64,000 bases of DNA from JAYWGN01 sp043778255 (GCA_043778255.1 JAYWGN010000054.1:96819-160818); one strand, 5' to 3'; shown: positions 24,593 through 34,167, counted from the first letter of the stretch. Translations and numbers: made by a program. The notes: generated by a model from the letters alone, not told the origin.

Positions 24593-26491
24593 TTACGCCA
24601 TTTCACTCAACTCCAGCCATCGCATTTCTTTTGCATCTTGTAATTGTGTTATTTCGCCTATACGTTCACTAGCTTTTTGTAGGTTGGCAAAGTCAGTACC
24701 ACCATTAGCTAATTGTGTAGTAAGGGTTTCTTTCTCAGTTTGCAATGCTGCTAACTCTTGCTGCAACAATTCAAATTCTCTTTTTTCTTTAAAGTTCATT
24801 CTTTGTATTGCTGTTGGCTTTGCTGCTGTTTTTGCCTCATCGGTTTTGCTTAGTATTGCTGGTTTTGTAGTAGCTTCTTCCATTCTGGTACTACGTTCGG
24901 CATAGTTGCTGCTAAGCCTGTAATCACTATAATTGCCTGGAAAGTCGTTAATAACACCATTGCCCTCAAACACAAATAGATGGTCAACTAACCTATCCAT
25001 AAAGTACCTATCGTGGCTTACAATAAGTAGGCAACCTTGAAAGTCGCTTAAAAAATTTTCGAGTACGGCAAGTGTGGGCAAATCCAAATCGTTAGTAGGC
25101 TCATCGAGTATTAAGAAGTTAGGATTTTTAAACAATATACTCAACAAATGTAACCTTCGTTTTTCGCCACCACTAAGTTTGCTGATATAAGTAAATTGCT
25201 TATCGGGTTCAAATAAAAATAGCTCCAAAAACTTACCTGCACTTAGGCTACTACCATCGGCCAACGGAAAATTTTCGGCTATATTTTTTACAAATTCAAT
25301 AACTCGCATATCTTCCTTTACTACCAAACCAGCTTGAGAGTAGTTGCCAAATACCACAGTATCGCCATGGTTAACCTTACCGCTATCGGGCATTTCAAGC
25401 CCTTGGGCTATATTAATAAAAGTACTTTTGCCAGCACCGTTTTTACCAATTACACCAACCCTTTCGCCACGGTTAAATGTATAATCAAATCCGTTTAATA
25501 TTTTTTTGTCGCCAAAGCTTTTATATACTTTTTTCATTTCTATAACCTTACCACCAAGCCTATTCATTTTCATTTGTAGTTGTACTTGGTTGTCTTCTAT
25601 TCTTTTTTTGGCAATGGCTTCTATATCATAAAAGTTGTCTTGTCGGCTCTTACTCTTAGTAGTACGGGCTTTGGGTTGCTTACGCATCCATTCTAATTCT
25701 CGTCTGTAGCTGTTTTTAGCTTTATCTATATTAGCTTGTTCGTTTTCTATACGGGCAGCTTTTTTTTCCATATAGTTTTCATAATCACCTTTGTAAGTGT
25801 ATAATGTGCTACGGTCAAGCTCCCATATTTCTTCACTTACAGCATCTAAAAAGTAACGGTCGTGGGTTACCAGTAGTAGTGTTATTTTTTCTTGGCTTAG
25901 GTAATGCTCTAGCCACTCTACCATTTCCACATCAAGGTGGTTGGTAGGTTCATCCATTATAAGTAGTATATGCTTATGCTCAAAGCCAATATCAATAAGG
26001 GTTTTGGCTAATGCAATACGTTTTCGTTGCCCACCGCTTAGGGTATTTATAGGTTGGTCAAGGTGGTTTATTTTTAGCTTTTCTAGTATTTCTTTTACTT
26101 TAGCATCAAAGGTCCAGGCACCCATATCGTCCATAGCCACTATAGCATCCATAAGTTTGTCAGTATCTTCTTGTTCACTTACTAATTCATAATTTTTTAT
26201 GGCATTTAATACGGGGTGGTCGTGGTCAAATATATTTTCAATTATTGTTGAGTTTTCGTCAAACTGTGGGTCTTGTTCAAATAAGGCAACAGTTACATCT
26301 TTATGTATCCATACTTTGCCACTATCGGCATATTCTTGCCCAGCCAATATACGGAGTAGGGTACTTTTGCCATAGCCATTTTTGGCAATTATGGCTATTT
26401 TATCGCCTTCTTCTATATTAAAACTAATAGTATCAAACAATGGCTGTATTCCGTAGGCTTTGGTTAAATTTTCGACACTCAAATAATGCAT
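24593..26491 (-). CDS. ABC-F family ATPase
   Basis: A 632-residue soluble protein with two ATP-binding cassettes and no membrane segments, of the ABC-F class (Uup-like) that acts on the ribosome. Walker A motifs are KNGYGKSTLL and GKNGAGKSTF; signatures are LSGGQRKRIALAKTL and LSGGEKRRLHLLS; Walker B motifs are LLIMDEPTNHLD and LILDEPTNDLD. The charged inter-domain linker (MRKQPKARTTKSKSRQDNFY) and a C-terminal coiled coil are present. Resistance or housekeeping role cannot be told from sequence. The -7 element lies immediately before the start codon. Confidence 0.93.
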   Translation of the reverse strand: MHYLSVENLTKAYGIQPLFDTISFNIEEGDKIAIIAKNGYGKSTLLRILAGQEYADSGKVWIHKDVTVALFEQDPQFDENSTIIENIFDHDHPVLNAIKNYELVSEQEDTDKLMDAIVAMDDMGAWTFDAKVKEILEKLKINHLDQPINTLSGGQRKRIALAKTLIDIGFEHKHILLIMDEPTNHLDVEMVEWLEHYLSQEKITLLLVTHDRYFLDAVSEEIWELDRSTLYTYKGDYENYMEKKAARIENEQANIDKAKNSYRRELEWMRKQPKARTTKSKSRQDNFYDIEAIAKKRIEDNQVQLQMKMNRLGGKVIEMKKVYKSFGDKKILNGFDYTFNRGERVGVIGKNGAGKSTFINIAQGLEMPDSGKVNHGDTVVFGNYSQAGLVVKEDMRVIEFVKNIAENFPLADGSSLSAGKFLELFLFEPDKQFTYISKLSGGEKRRLHLLSILFKNPNFLILDEPTNDLDLPTLAVLENFLSDFQGCLLIVSHDRYFMDRLVDHLFVFEGNGVINDFPGNYSDYRLSSNYAERSTRMEEATTKPAILSKTDEAKTAAKPTAIQRMNFKEKREFELLQQELAALQTEKETLTTQLANGGTDFANLQKASERIGEITQLQDAKEMRWLELSEMA

Positions 26492-26496
26492 AGCTG

Positions 26497-26504
26497 CAAA
26501 GGTA
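26497..26504 (-). promoter_or_regulatory. ABC-F -7 element, five bases before the ATG
   Basis: On the - strand TACCTTTG ends 5 bases before the ATG (26491). With a start site 6-7 bases downstream, the mRNA would begin at or next to the ATG, that is, leaderless. Confidence 0.45.
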
Positions 26505-26629
26505 CTTTAGCATTGTTAATTATCGTCTTTATTAATGTTTAAATAATTCTTTTTAATTATTTTTAGCTTTGCTTTAAAAGCTTTAGCTAATATTTTTATT
26601 TACAATAAATTATTTTCAATAGTGCTAAC

Positions 26630-26700
26630 ACAAATGGGCAAATATCAATTTCCTTAATTAGCACATTAGCATATTATCACATTAGCATATCATATTTGCT
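26630..26700. repeat. Short direct repeats rich in GCTAAT
   Basis: On the - strand, units such as GATATGCTAATGTG and AATATGCTAATGTG repeat and form imperfect direct repeats. A related string (AATGTGCTAATATGCTAA) occurs at about 54462-54480. It overlaps the end of the truncated lipoprotein frame. Confidence 0.45.
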
Positions 26701-26853
26701 AATTATATAGAACTTCCACTTTCTTAATGTGTATTCCACTGTAGTTAGGTCGCTCATATTTTTAAATACTAGTATCTCTAGTTGTTTGTCGTTGGTTGAT
26801 TTGCTTTGGCAACTTATTAGGCTTGCTAAAAAAAATATCAAAATTTTGTTCAT
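26677..26853 (-). pseudogene. Truncated DUF4230-like lipoprotein remnant
   Basis: A 58-codon frame reads M N K I L I F F L A S L I S C, a lipoprotein signal with a lipobox cysteine, then KQLEILVFKNMSDLTTVEYT. That segment resembles the N-terminus of DUF4230 proteins, which run to about 200 residues. The frame breaks into GCTAAT-type repeats and stops. It is most likely the 5' remnant of a deleted gene. The full domain would be needed for any function. Confidence 0.45.
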
Positions 26854-26912
26854 ACTTAATTTTTAAAAAACTACTACAATGGTTACATTTACAACCTTAT
26901 ACAATACAATAT

Positions 26913-27581
26913 ATGCAAAAGTATGTAATAATAGCTGCTGGTGGTGTGGGTACACGAATGCAAAGCACTATACCCAAACAATTTTTGTTAGTACACAGCA
27001 AGCCGGTACTGTATTATACCATTTTACAATTTGTAAATGCCTATGCTGACATTACTATTATTTTGGCTGTGCCAAAAAATTATATTGAAAGTGTAAAAGA
27101 ATTGGTAACCAATTACTTTGCATCAATTGAAATACAAATAGTAGAGGGTGGTGCTACTCGTTACCAATCGGTGAGTAATGCCTTACAGCAAATTAACATT
27201 GACGATGCCGTAATATTTGTACACGATGCTGCTCGGTGTATGGTAAGTGTGGCACTTATACAACACTGCTATGAGCAAACCTTAATTAATGGCAATGCCA
27301 TACCTTGTATAACCCCAACCGATAGTGTACGATTGGTGGAGGTAAATGAAAATAAATATGTAGATAGAAATGTAATTAAATTGATACAAACTCCACAAAC
27401 CTTTATGGCAGCCGATTTAAAGGAGGCATTTGCACTTACCTACAAAGTATCATTTACCGATGAAGCAAGTGTGGCCGAAAATGCAGGTATTAAAATAAAC
27501 CTTGTACAAGGTGAGGTGAATAATATTAAAATTACTACCCCTATTGATTTGCAGTTAGCTAATTTATTATTACACCCATAA
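26913..27581 (+). CDS. ispD: 2-C-methyl-D-erythritol 4-phosphate cytidylyltransferase
   Basis: IspD makes CDP-methylerythritol in the MEP isoprenoid pathway. The 222-residue protein has the nucleotide-binding AAGGVGTRMQSTIPKQF, FVHDAARCMVS, and PIDLQLANLLL at its end. The ATG at 26913 (MQKYVIIAAGG) is chosen because upstream in-frame sequence is AT-rich and has no homology. Together with ispH at 36803 it shows use of the MEP pathway. Confidence 0.95.
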   Translation: MQKYVIIAAGGVGTRMQSTIPKQFLLVHSKPVLYYTILQFVNAYADITIILAVPKNYIESVKELVTNYFASIEIQIVEGGATRYQSVSNALQQINIDDAVIFVHDAARCMVSVALIQHCYEQTLINGNAIPCITPTDSVRLVEVNENKYVDRNVIKLIQTPQTFMAADLKEAFALTYKVSFTDEASVAENAGIKINLVQGEVNNIKITTPIDLQLANLLLHP

Positions 27582-27613
27582 AAAAATAAACCAACTATTG
27601 TACAAAGTTGGTT
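27582..27613 (-). terminator. Terminator shared by ispD and the 27644 gene
   Basis: AACCAACT (27589-27596) and AGTTGGTT (27606-27613) form a hairpin. On the - strand it is followed by TTATTTTTTTA. Confidence 0.7.
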
Positions 27614-27643
27614 CTAGTTATATTTATGATAGAAGTAGTGATA

Positions 27644-28168
27644 TTACATAGCCATTTCAAAATCTAAATTTAAGTTGCTTCTATACACTTCCATACTTTT
27701 ATAGTTAAGTGTTATTATAATATACACCAACTCTAATAATGTAATAGTTCCGTAGTTTTTGTGGTGTACACAATATTTGTTAAAATAATCAAGGTTGTAT
27801 TTAGCAATATAACACACCATATTTCTTTTGGCTTTACGTGTTGCTTTTTTAAATTTTTTACTTCCTAAATTCTCTGAGTTATTTACAATAGTATCTAAAA
27901 AATTACGACTTACCATAGCTGTTACAATATCATAATTTCTACTTGTAGCCACATTCCTTTTTAGTGAAAACAATTTATAAAAAATATTGCCAAATGCTTT
28001 ATTACACAATTGATAGTTGTAATACATCATTTTATTGTATTTATTAATTTGCTCAGCTCTCTCATTTACCCTACTACTATTAACCATTACTGGTTCATCG
28101 TAAAACGATGAAAAGTTTTTAAAACTGTCATATACTGATATTATTAAATCGTCCTTTTGAGTTTGCAT
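27644..28168 (-). CDS. Basic protein of unknown function
   Basis: A 174-residue protein without a signal peptide. It is rich in lysine, asparagine and tyrosine (KKFKKATRKAKRNMVCYIAKYN, YKLFSLKRNVATSRNYD). It appears helical and no family is recognised. It is directly downstream of purL (20 bases) on the same strand, so it may be cotranscribed. The clear shared terminator supports a real gene. Confidence 0.5.
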   Translation of the reverse strand: MQTQKDDLIISVYDSFKNFSSFYDEPVMVNSSRVNERAEQINKYNKMMYYNYQLCNKAFGNIFYKLFSLKRNVATSRNYDIVTAMVSRNFLDTIVNNSENLGSKKFKKATRKAKRNMVCYIAKYNLDYFNKYCVHHKNYGTITLLELVYIIITLNYKSMEVYRSNLNLDFEMAM

Positions 28169-28188
28169 AATACTTATTTGTTATTATA

Positions 28189-30405
28189 TTAACCTATCTT
28201 TTTTTTATTTATTATATTTTCTATGGCATTATTATATTTGGTGTGCCAATAGTTTATTTCATTGCAAAGGTCATTGTTAATAGTAATATTTCCATTAGTG
28301 ATATTGCCTAATTTTTTACTATGTAATTTTTCGGTTAGTTTTTCAAATTCCGCAATTTTGCTTGGGTTTATACTAAGTACATATCGTCCTTGGCTTTCGC
28401 CAAATAAATAGGCATCGGTTCTAAATGCTTTGTCAGTATGTATTTGAAACCCTAATTGGTTAGTAAAACTACTTTCGAGTAGGCAAGTAAACAAACCTCC
28501 CTCACTTATATCATTTACACTATTTACAAGTTTATTGGTTATTAATTGTTGTACTATTTGCATTGTGTTGTACTCTTCATCCAAATTAAAGTAGGGAGCA
28601 GGGCTATGTTCCACTCCACATAATTTACTTAGGTACTGGCTACTATTTACATCATTTTTGGCAACGCCTAACATATATATAGCGTCGCCAACATTTTTAA
28701 AATGTAAGGTCATTTTATTAGTAGCATCGTCCAACAAACCTACCATACCTATAGTTGGTGTTGGGTACACTGGGCCACCATCGGCTGATTGGTTGTAAAA
28801 GCTAACGTTACCTCCAGTAACGGGTGTATCAAATTTTCGGCAAGCATCGCCCATACCCTTTATGGCTTCTACAAATTGGTAATACACCTCTTGGTTGTAA
28901 GGGTTGCCAAAGTTAAGGCAATTGGTAACGCCCAATGGCACACCACCACTGCATACTATATTACGGGCAGCTTCGGCCACGGCTATTTGTGTACCTATGT
29001 AGGGGTTAGCATATACATACCTACTATTACAATCGGTGGTTATAGCAAGGGCTTTAGTAGTGCCTTTTACTAATACTACAGCAGCTGCACTTGGTGCATT
29101 GGTATTAGTGTTGCCAGTACCTACCATACTATCGTATTGGTTATATAGGTAGTTTTTGCTAGCTATGCTTGGTAGTGTAATTAGTTGCTCCGCTACCTCC
29201 ATTAGGTTGGTAGGTTCGGGTAGGGTAGTAAGGTTAAATGCATTTAACTGTGTTAAGTAAGTTGGCTCTTTGTACTCCCTAGTATATACAGGTGCACCGC
29301 CACCCAATACCAATTCAAAGGCTGGTACACTGGCTTCTAATACACCATTCATATAAAAATTAAGAAGCCCATCTTCCGTTACACGCCCAATATCGCTACA
29401 AGGCAAATCCCATTTTTCAAATATGGAAAGTACCTCAGCTTCTTTACCTTTTTGTACTACCATGAGCATTCGTTCTTGGCTTTCGCTAAGTAGTATTTCC
29501 CAGGTTTTCATACCTTGTTGGCGGGTAGGTACTTTATCCAAATTAATGTGCATACCTACGCCACCTTTCTCACTCATTTCGGCGGTACTACATATTATAC
29601 CAGCCGCACCCATATCCTGCATACCTACTACTGCACCAGTTTTTATTACTTCGAGGCAAGCCTCCAAAAGTTTTTTTTCCTGAAAGGGATCACCCACTTG
29701 TACTGCTGGCAACTCCTGTACACTTTCGCTATTAATATCGGCACTTGCAAAGCTAGCACCACCAATACCATCTTTACCAGTGGCACTACCCACAAAAAAT
29801 ACGGGATTACCCACACCTTTGGCGGTAGCCGATATGGTTTTACCATTTTCTACTATACCAACACTCATTGCATTTACCAAAGGGTTAGTATGGTAGCACT
29901 CATCAAAGTACACTTCGCCACCAACAGTAGGCACACCAAAGCAATTGCCATAGTGCCCTATGCCTTTTACTACACCTTTAAGTAAGTGTTGGGTTTTGGG
30001 TTCGTGTAAGTTTCCAAATCGTAAACTATTAAGTGCTGCAATTGGCCTTGCACCCATCGTAAATATATCTCTGTGTATGCCACCTACACCAGTAGCAGCA
30101 CCTTGAAAAGGCTCAAGGGCACTTGGGTGGTTATGGCTTTCTATTTTAAATACTACACCCAATCCATCACCAATATCCATAAGTCCTGCATTTTCATCAC
30201 CAGCTTTTACCAACATTCTTGCCCCATCTCTTGGCAATGTTTTTAGCCATTTTATGCTGTTTTTATAACTACAATGCTCACTCCACATGGCACTAAATGC
30301 ACATAGTTCGTTAAAGTTGGGGGTACGGCCAAGTTTGGTTTTTATTAGTTCAAATTCGTCGGCTGTTAATCTAAGTTGTTCGGCAGTAGTTACGGTTATT
30401 TCCAT
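28189..30405 (-). CDS. purL: Phosphoribosylformylglycinamidine synthase, PurL subunit (small form)
   Basis: PurL makes formylglycinamidine ribonucleotide in de novo purine synthesis. At 738 residues it is the small form that needs separate PurS and PurQ subunits; neither is in this window. It shows MWSEHCSYKNS, FKIESHNHPSALEPFQGAATGVGG, GTAGCGGASFAS-like GKDGIGGASFAS, and CLNFGNPYNQEVYYQF. The start MEITVTTAEQL fits the family. A TACCTTTG -7 element lies at 30433-30426. Confidence 0.96.
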   Translation of the reverse strand: MEITVTTAEQLRLTADEFELIKTKLGRTPNFNELCAFSAMWSEHCSYKNSIKWLKTLPRDGARMLVKAGDENAGLMDIGDGLGVVFKIESHNHPSALEPFQGAATGVGGIHRDIFTMGARPIAALNSLRFGNLHEPKTQHLLKGVVKGIGHYGNCFGVPTVGGEVYFDECYHTNPLVNAMSVGIVENGKTISATAKGVGNPVFFVGSATGKDGIGGASFASADINSESVQELPAVQVGDPFQEKKLLEACLEVIKTGAVVGMQDMGAAGIICSTAEMSEKGGVGMHINLDKVPTRQQGMKTWEILLSESQERMLMVVQKGKEAEVLSIFEKWDLPCSDIGRVTEDGLLNFYMNGVLEASVPAFELVLGGGAPVYTREYKEPTYLTQLNAFNLTTLPEPTNLMEVAEQLITLPSIASKNYLYNQYDSMVGTGNTNTNAPSAAAVVLVKGTTKALAITTDCNSRYVYANPYIGTQIAVAEAARNIVCSGGVPLGVTNCLNFGNPYNQEVYYQFVEAIKGMGDACRKFDTPVTGGNVSFYNQSADGGPVYPTPTIGMVGLLDDATNKMTLHFKNVGDAIYMLGVAKNDVNSSQYLSKLCGVEHSPAPYFNLDEEYNTMQIVQQLITNKLVNSVNDISEGGLFTCLLESSFTNQLGFQIHTDKAFRTDAYLFGESQGRYVLSINPSKIAEFEKLTEKLHSKKLGNITNGNITINNDLCNEINYWHTKYNNAIENIINKKKIG

Positions 30406-30425
30406 TGTAAATGTTAAGTGTATAA

Positions 30426-30433
30426 CAAAGGTA
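30426..30433 (-). promoter_or_regulatory. purL -7 element
   Basis: On the - strand TACCTTTG matches TAnnTTTG about 20 bases before the purL ATG; no clear -33 match. Confidence 0.4.
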
Positions 30434-30578
30434 ATTAAGTATAAAAAAATAGTTGTTATAATTTAGTAACATTTACAGTAAAGTTTTACATTCCCATTAT
30501 TTTCAATTGGTTTAGTATTGTTTCATTTTTTTTGCTTATTTTCATTTTTTTATAAATTTTTTAAAAATTAACATTGCC

Positions 30579-32507
30579 ATGTCAACCAAACAGCCAACCA
30601 ACTATGGGGCTTTAAGTACTCTTGTAACCGTATTCTTTTTTTGGGGATTTATAGCAGCAGGTAACAGTGTGTTTATCCCTTTTTGCAAACACAAATTTGA
30701 TTTAGATCAGTTTCAAAGTCAGCTAGTTGATACTGCCTTTTATTTTGCTTATTTTATTGGTGCATTAGTATTGTTTGCTGTAGGTGCATCCAAAGGTAAC
30801 GACCCAGTTGCAAAGTGGGGTTTTAAAAAGAGTATAGTGTACGGTTTGTTATTTTCGGCATTTGGTGCTGCCATTATGATAATAGCTGTAAACCTTGGTA
30901 CTTTTCCGGGTATGTTAGCAGGTCTATTTGTAGTAGCATTGGGGTTTAGTTTGCAACAAACAGCTGCACAGCCTTTTTCCATAGCTTTAGGCGACCCTAG
31001 TACAGGCACAAGCCGAGTTACATTGGGCGGTGCTATTAACTCATTTGGTACTACCATTGGGCCGTTAGTTGTAGGTATTGCTTTATTTGGTACTACTGCT
31101 GCCATTACCGACGAAAAAATTGCTACCCTTAGCCTTAGTAAAGTAATATTATTATACAGTTGTGTTGGTGCATTATTTATTGGTGCAGCTATTATGTTTT
31201 ACAGCAGCAAAAAAGTACCAAGTGGTATAAGTAACGAAAAAACAGAACCTGCCAACAAAGCATTATACACCTTGTTAATGATGACAGGGTTACTAGCTAT
31301 AATGTTTGTTCCGGTATTTAAAAGTTATACATCAACTGAGGCAAACAAAATGGATAGGTTAGAAAAATTAAACGGAGCTATATCAAAAAATATTGATTCG
31401 GTACTCAAAGTAACCTTACAACCACAAGGAAAAGATACTGCATTTGTAAAAGGTTTTTTAAAAGATAAAAAAGAAACCGTAATAGTAGCACAACTAGACT
31501 CTTTAAACAAAGCTTATGCCTCTAATGCTACAGCAGTAGCTAACCTTGGTAGCATAACATCAAATAGAGCCACAATTACCTCAACAGAAAAAGAAATACA
31601 AACATTAAAATATCCACTTGAAAGTTATAGATTAAAATGGTTGTTAGGAGCATTTGGTATAGTGGTATTGGGTTTGGTATTTGCTAATAGGGCAGCACAA
31701 AAGGTAGAAACAGGGTGGGGCGCCATGAAATATCCACAGTTAGTATTGGGCATGTTAGGCATATTCTTTTATGTAGGTGTAGAGGTTACAGTAGGCAGCA
31801 ACCTTACCGAATTATTAAAGCACGAAGGCTTTGGGCAACTCACCTCATCACAAGCCACACCTTATGTAGCTATGTATTGGGGTAGCTTAATGATAGGGCG
31901 TTGGGCAGGTGCCGTAGGTGCATTTGGCTTTAGCAAACAAAAGCGAATTATACTACAATTAATAGTGCCATTTATTGCCTTTGCCATATTAATAGCGGTT
32001 AACAGTGCATTTGGGTACGATATGCAAAAACTATACTGGTATGTAGCTTGTGTAGTAATTCAAATAGGTGCATTTTTTGTGAGTAACGAAAAGCCAGCAA
32101 GAACATTACTCATATTTTCGTTGCTAGGCGTAGCTGCTATGGTAGTGGGTACCTTAACTACCGGTACAGTAGCCATTTATGCATTTTTAAGTGGTGGTTT
32201 ATTTTGCTCTATTATGTGGCCATGTATATTTAGTTTATCAGTAGCTGGCTTAGGCAAATACACAACACAAGGTTCGGCTTTTTTAATAATGATGATATTA
32301 GGTGGCGGCATTATACCTCCTATACAAGGCAAGGTGGCGGATTACTTACAAGCAAGTTCCACAGTTGATGGCTACGGCATACATGCCTCTTATTGGATTG
32401 CCGCTGCTTGTTACGCCTACTTAGCCTTTTTTGCTTACATAGTAAAAGGAATATTAAGTAAGCAAGGCGTTAATTATGACGTAAGCAGCGATGCAGCAGG
32501 ACACTAA
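30579..32507 (+). CDS. Sugar MFS transporter, FucP/GluP-like, with a large central loop
   Basis: A 642-residue major-facilitator protein related to FucP and glucose/galactose H+ symporters: FFFWGFIAAGNSVFIPFCK and GFSLQQTAAQPF occur in the N-terminal half. After about six membrane helices a roughly 100-residue polar segment (about 250-352, with helical DRLEKLNGAISKNIDSVLK) interrupts the fold before the C-terminal helices. Most FucP relatives have 400-450 residues, so this insertion is unusual. The ROK kinase gene follows by 59 bases, so hexose uptake and phosphorylation are likely coupled. Confidence 0.85.
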   Translation: MSTKQPTNYGALSTLVTVFFFWGFIAAGNSVFIPFCKHKFDLDQFQSQLVDTAFYFAYFIGALVLFAVGASKGNDPVAKWGFKKSIVYGLLFSAFGAAIMIIAVNLGTFPGMLAGLFVVALGFSLQQTAAQPFSIALGDPSTGTSRVTLGGAINSFGTTIGPLVVGIALFGTTAAITDEKIATLSLSKVILLYSCVGALFIGAAIMFYSSKKVPSGISNEKTEPANKALYTLLMMTGLLAIMFVPVFKSYTSTEANKMDRLEKLNGAISKNIDSVLKVTLQPQGKDTAFVKGFLKDKKETVIVAQLDSLNKAYASNATAVANLGSITSNRATITSTEKEIQTLKYPLESYRLKWLLGAFGIVVLGLVFANRAAQKVETGWGAMKYPQLVLGMLGIFFYVGVEVTVGSNLTELLKHEGFGQLTSSQATPYVAMYWGSLMIGRWAGAVGAFGFSKQKRIILQLIVPFIAFAILIAVNSAFGYDMQKLYWYVACVVIQIGAFFVSNEKPARTLLIFSLLGVAAMVVGTLTTGTVAIYAFLSGGLFCSIMWPCIFSLSVAGLGKYTTQGSAFLIMMILGGGIIPPIQGKVADYLQASSTVDGYGIHASYWIAAACYAYLAFFAYIVKGILSKQGVNYDVSSDAAGH

Positions 32508-32566
32508 ATAATAATTTTTAATGTTCAATTAATATTTGTCAATTATTAGTTGTTAAATATAGCCGT

Positions 32567-33535
32567 ATGAAACAAAAATTAGCAATAGGAATAGATATTG
32601 GTGGCACTACCACCAAATTTGGGGTGGTTGATACTAATGGTGCTATATTGGTACAGGATAGAATACCCACCAACATACACGAAGAAGTAGGTGAATTTAT
32701 AGAAGACCTATACCCTAAATTAATGCCCTTAATTACTGCTTATGGCGGCGTTACCAAATTTGTAGGTATTGGTATAGGTGCACCTAATGGCAATTACTAT
32801 AAAGGTACTATTGAGTATGCTCCAAACCTAAAGTGGAAGGGCATTATACCTATTGCAGAGTTAATACAAAAACGATTTGAGCTTACTACCAAACTTACTA
32901 ACGATGCCAATGCAGCCGCCGTTGGCGAAATGATGTATGGTGCAGCCAAAGGTATGCAGGATTTTATAACCATAACCTTAGGCACAGGTGTAGGTAGCGG
33001 TATAGTTACCAATGGCAAAGTTATATATGGACACGATGGCTTTGCTGGCGAACTTGGGCATACTATTATAAGGCCAGGTGGCCGTATGCACAAAGGTACT
33101 GGTATGCGAGGCAGCTTAGAGGCTTATGCAAGTGCCACAGGTGTACGAGAAACCGCCATAGAATTACTAACCGATTACCCCGAAAAGGAAAGCCTACTCC
33201 GCAACTACACCATTAACGACCTTACCAGTGAAAGTGTGTATGAGTGTGCCATGCAAGGCGATAATATAGCCAACGAAATATTTGAATACACAGGGCAAAT
33301 ATTGGGCGAATCGTTAGCCAACTTTATAATGTTTAGCAGCCCCGAGGCAATTGTATTATTTGGCGGACTTACCAAGGCTGGCGACTTGCTACTTAACCCA
33401 ACACGGAAGCACATGGAGCTAAATTTGTTACCCATATTTCAAAATAAAATAAAGCTACTGTACAGCCAATTGCAAGAAGCCGATGCAGCTATACTAGGAG
33501 CAAGTGCATTGGTATGGAAACATAGCTCGTTGTAG
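32567..33535 (+). CDS. ROK-family sugar kinase lacking the zinc cysteines
   Basis: A 322-residue ROK protein, probably glucokinase-like. The ATP motif IGIDIGGTTTKFGVVD is at residues 7-22, catalytic Asp113 is in TNDANAA, and LGTGVGSGIV follows. His165 is conserved. The zinc motif C-x-C-G-x2-G-C-x-E is replaced by KGTGMRGSLE, so the three cysteines become Lys176, Thr178 and Ser183. There is no N-terminal HTH, so it is a kinase and not a repressor. It lies downstream of a sugar MFS gene. Confidence 0.85.
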   Translation: MKQKLAIGIDIGGTTTKFGVVDTNGAILVQDRIPTNIHEEVGEFIEDLYPKLMPLITAYGGVTKFVGIGIGAPNGNYYKGTIEYAPNLKWKGIIPIAELIQKRFELTTKLTNDANAAAVGEMMYGAAKGMQDFITITLGTGVGSGIVTNGKVIYGHDGFAGELGHTIIRPGGRMHKGTGMRGSLEAYASATGVRETAIELLTDYPEKESLLRNYTINDLTSESVYECAMQGDNIANEIFEYTGQILGESLANFIMFSSPEAIVLFGGLTKAGDLLLNPTRKHMELNLLPIFQNKIKLLYSQLQEADAAILGASALVWKHSSL

Positions 33536-33977
33536 TACTTGAGAGTAAACTTATATTTAAAATACTCCAACTTCAAATTTATAAGTGCCCTGATTAGTGG
33601 AGTAAGAACACACTTGCCTCACTTGTATTAGTTATATAAAAATCTATTAAGTTTTAATTATTAATATTGTCCCGAGTATTCGGGATTATTAATTATTCAC
33701 TATTAATTATTAATTATTTTGGGGCTATAAGCAGCAAACCTTTATGCAGCTTATGTTCACCGCCCATTACATAAACCTACAGCCTTCGGCTTAGTAGGTG
33801 TTATTCCATTAAGCGGTGCAGCCAGTGGGCAGTATAATTTCAATTAAGCTTTTTGGTTTCAGTAATATTTAGTTTGTTACTATAAAACAAATTATACGAA
33901 ATTTCCAGCCTCGCCATTGTTGGAATGTCGAAGCCTTCCAACAACAATAAAACAAGTTTCAATTAGATATTCCGTCT

Positions 33978-34036
33978 CGGTAGGGTCTTGTGGTTTACCG
34001 GATTTGGCGGTACAGGCTTCGCCCAAGACCCTACCG
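33978..34036. repeat. Long stem-loop repeat element
   Basis: CGGTAGGGTCTTG (33978-33990) and its exact complement (34024-34036) enclose a 33-base loop that contains GGTTTACCGG. The left part, CCGTCTCGGTAGGGTCTTG and following GTTTACCG, recurs imperfectly at 35199-35227. It looks like a REP-type or miniature element. Confidence 0.6.
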
Positions 34037-34167
34037 TAAAGTTAACTTTGCTTATTTTAATTGAATAAAATTAGTAATTTTAATTATAAAAAGATTTAAG
34101 TGATAAACGTTAGGGTCTCGGCAAGAACCGAAGAACCAACGGAACAAAAGTAATTTTTAAGAAGTGG

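Noticed and set aside
26796..26912. Upstream extension of ispD
   Set aside because: It overlaps the truncated lipoprotein frame on the other strand and has no homology.
33686..33720. TTAATTATTCACTATTAATT strings as an origin or att site
   Set aside because: They are low-complexity sequences that also occur near 53960 and carry no DnaA boxes or integrase nearby.
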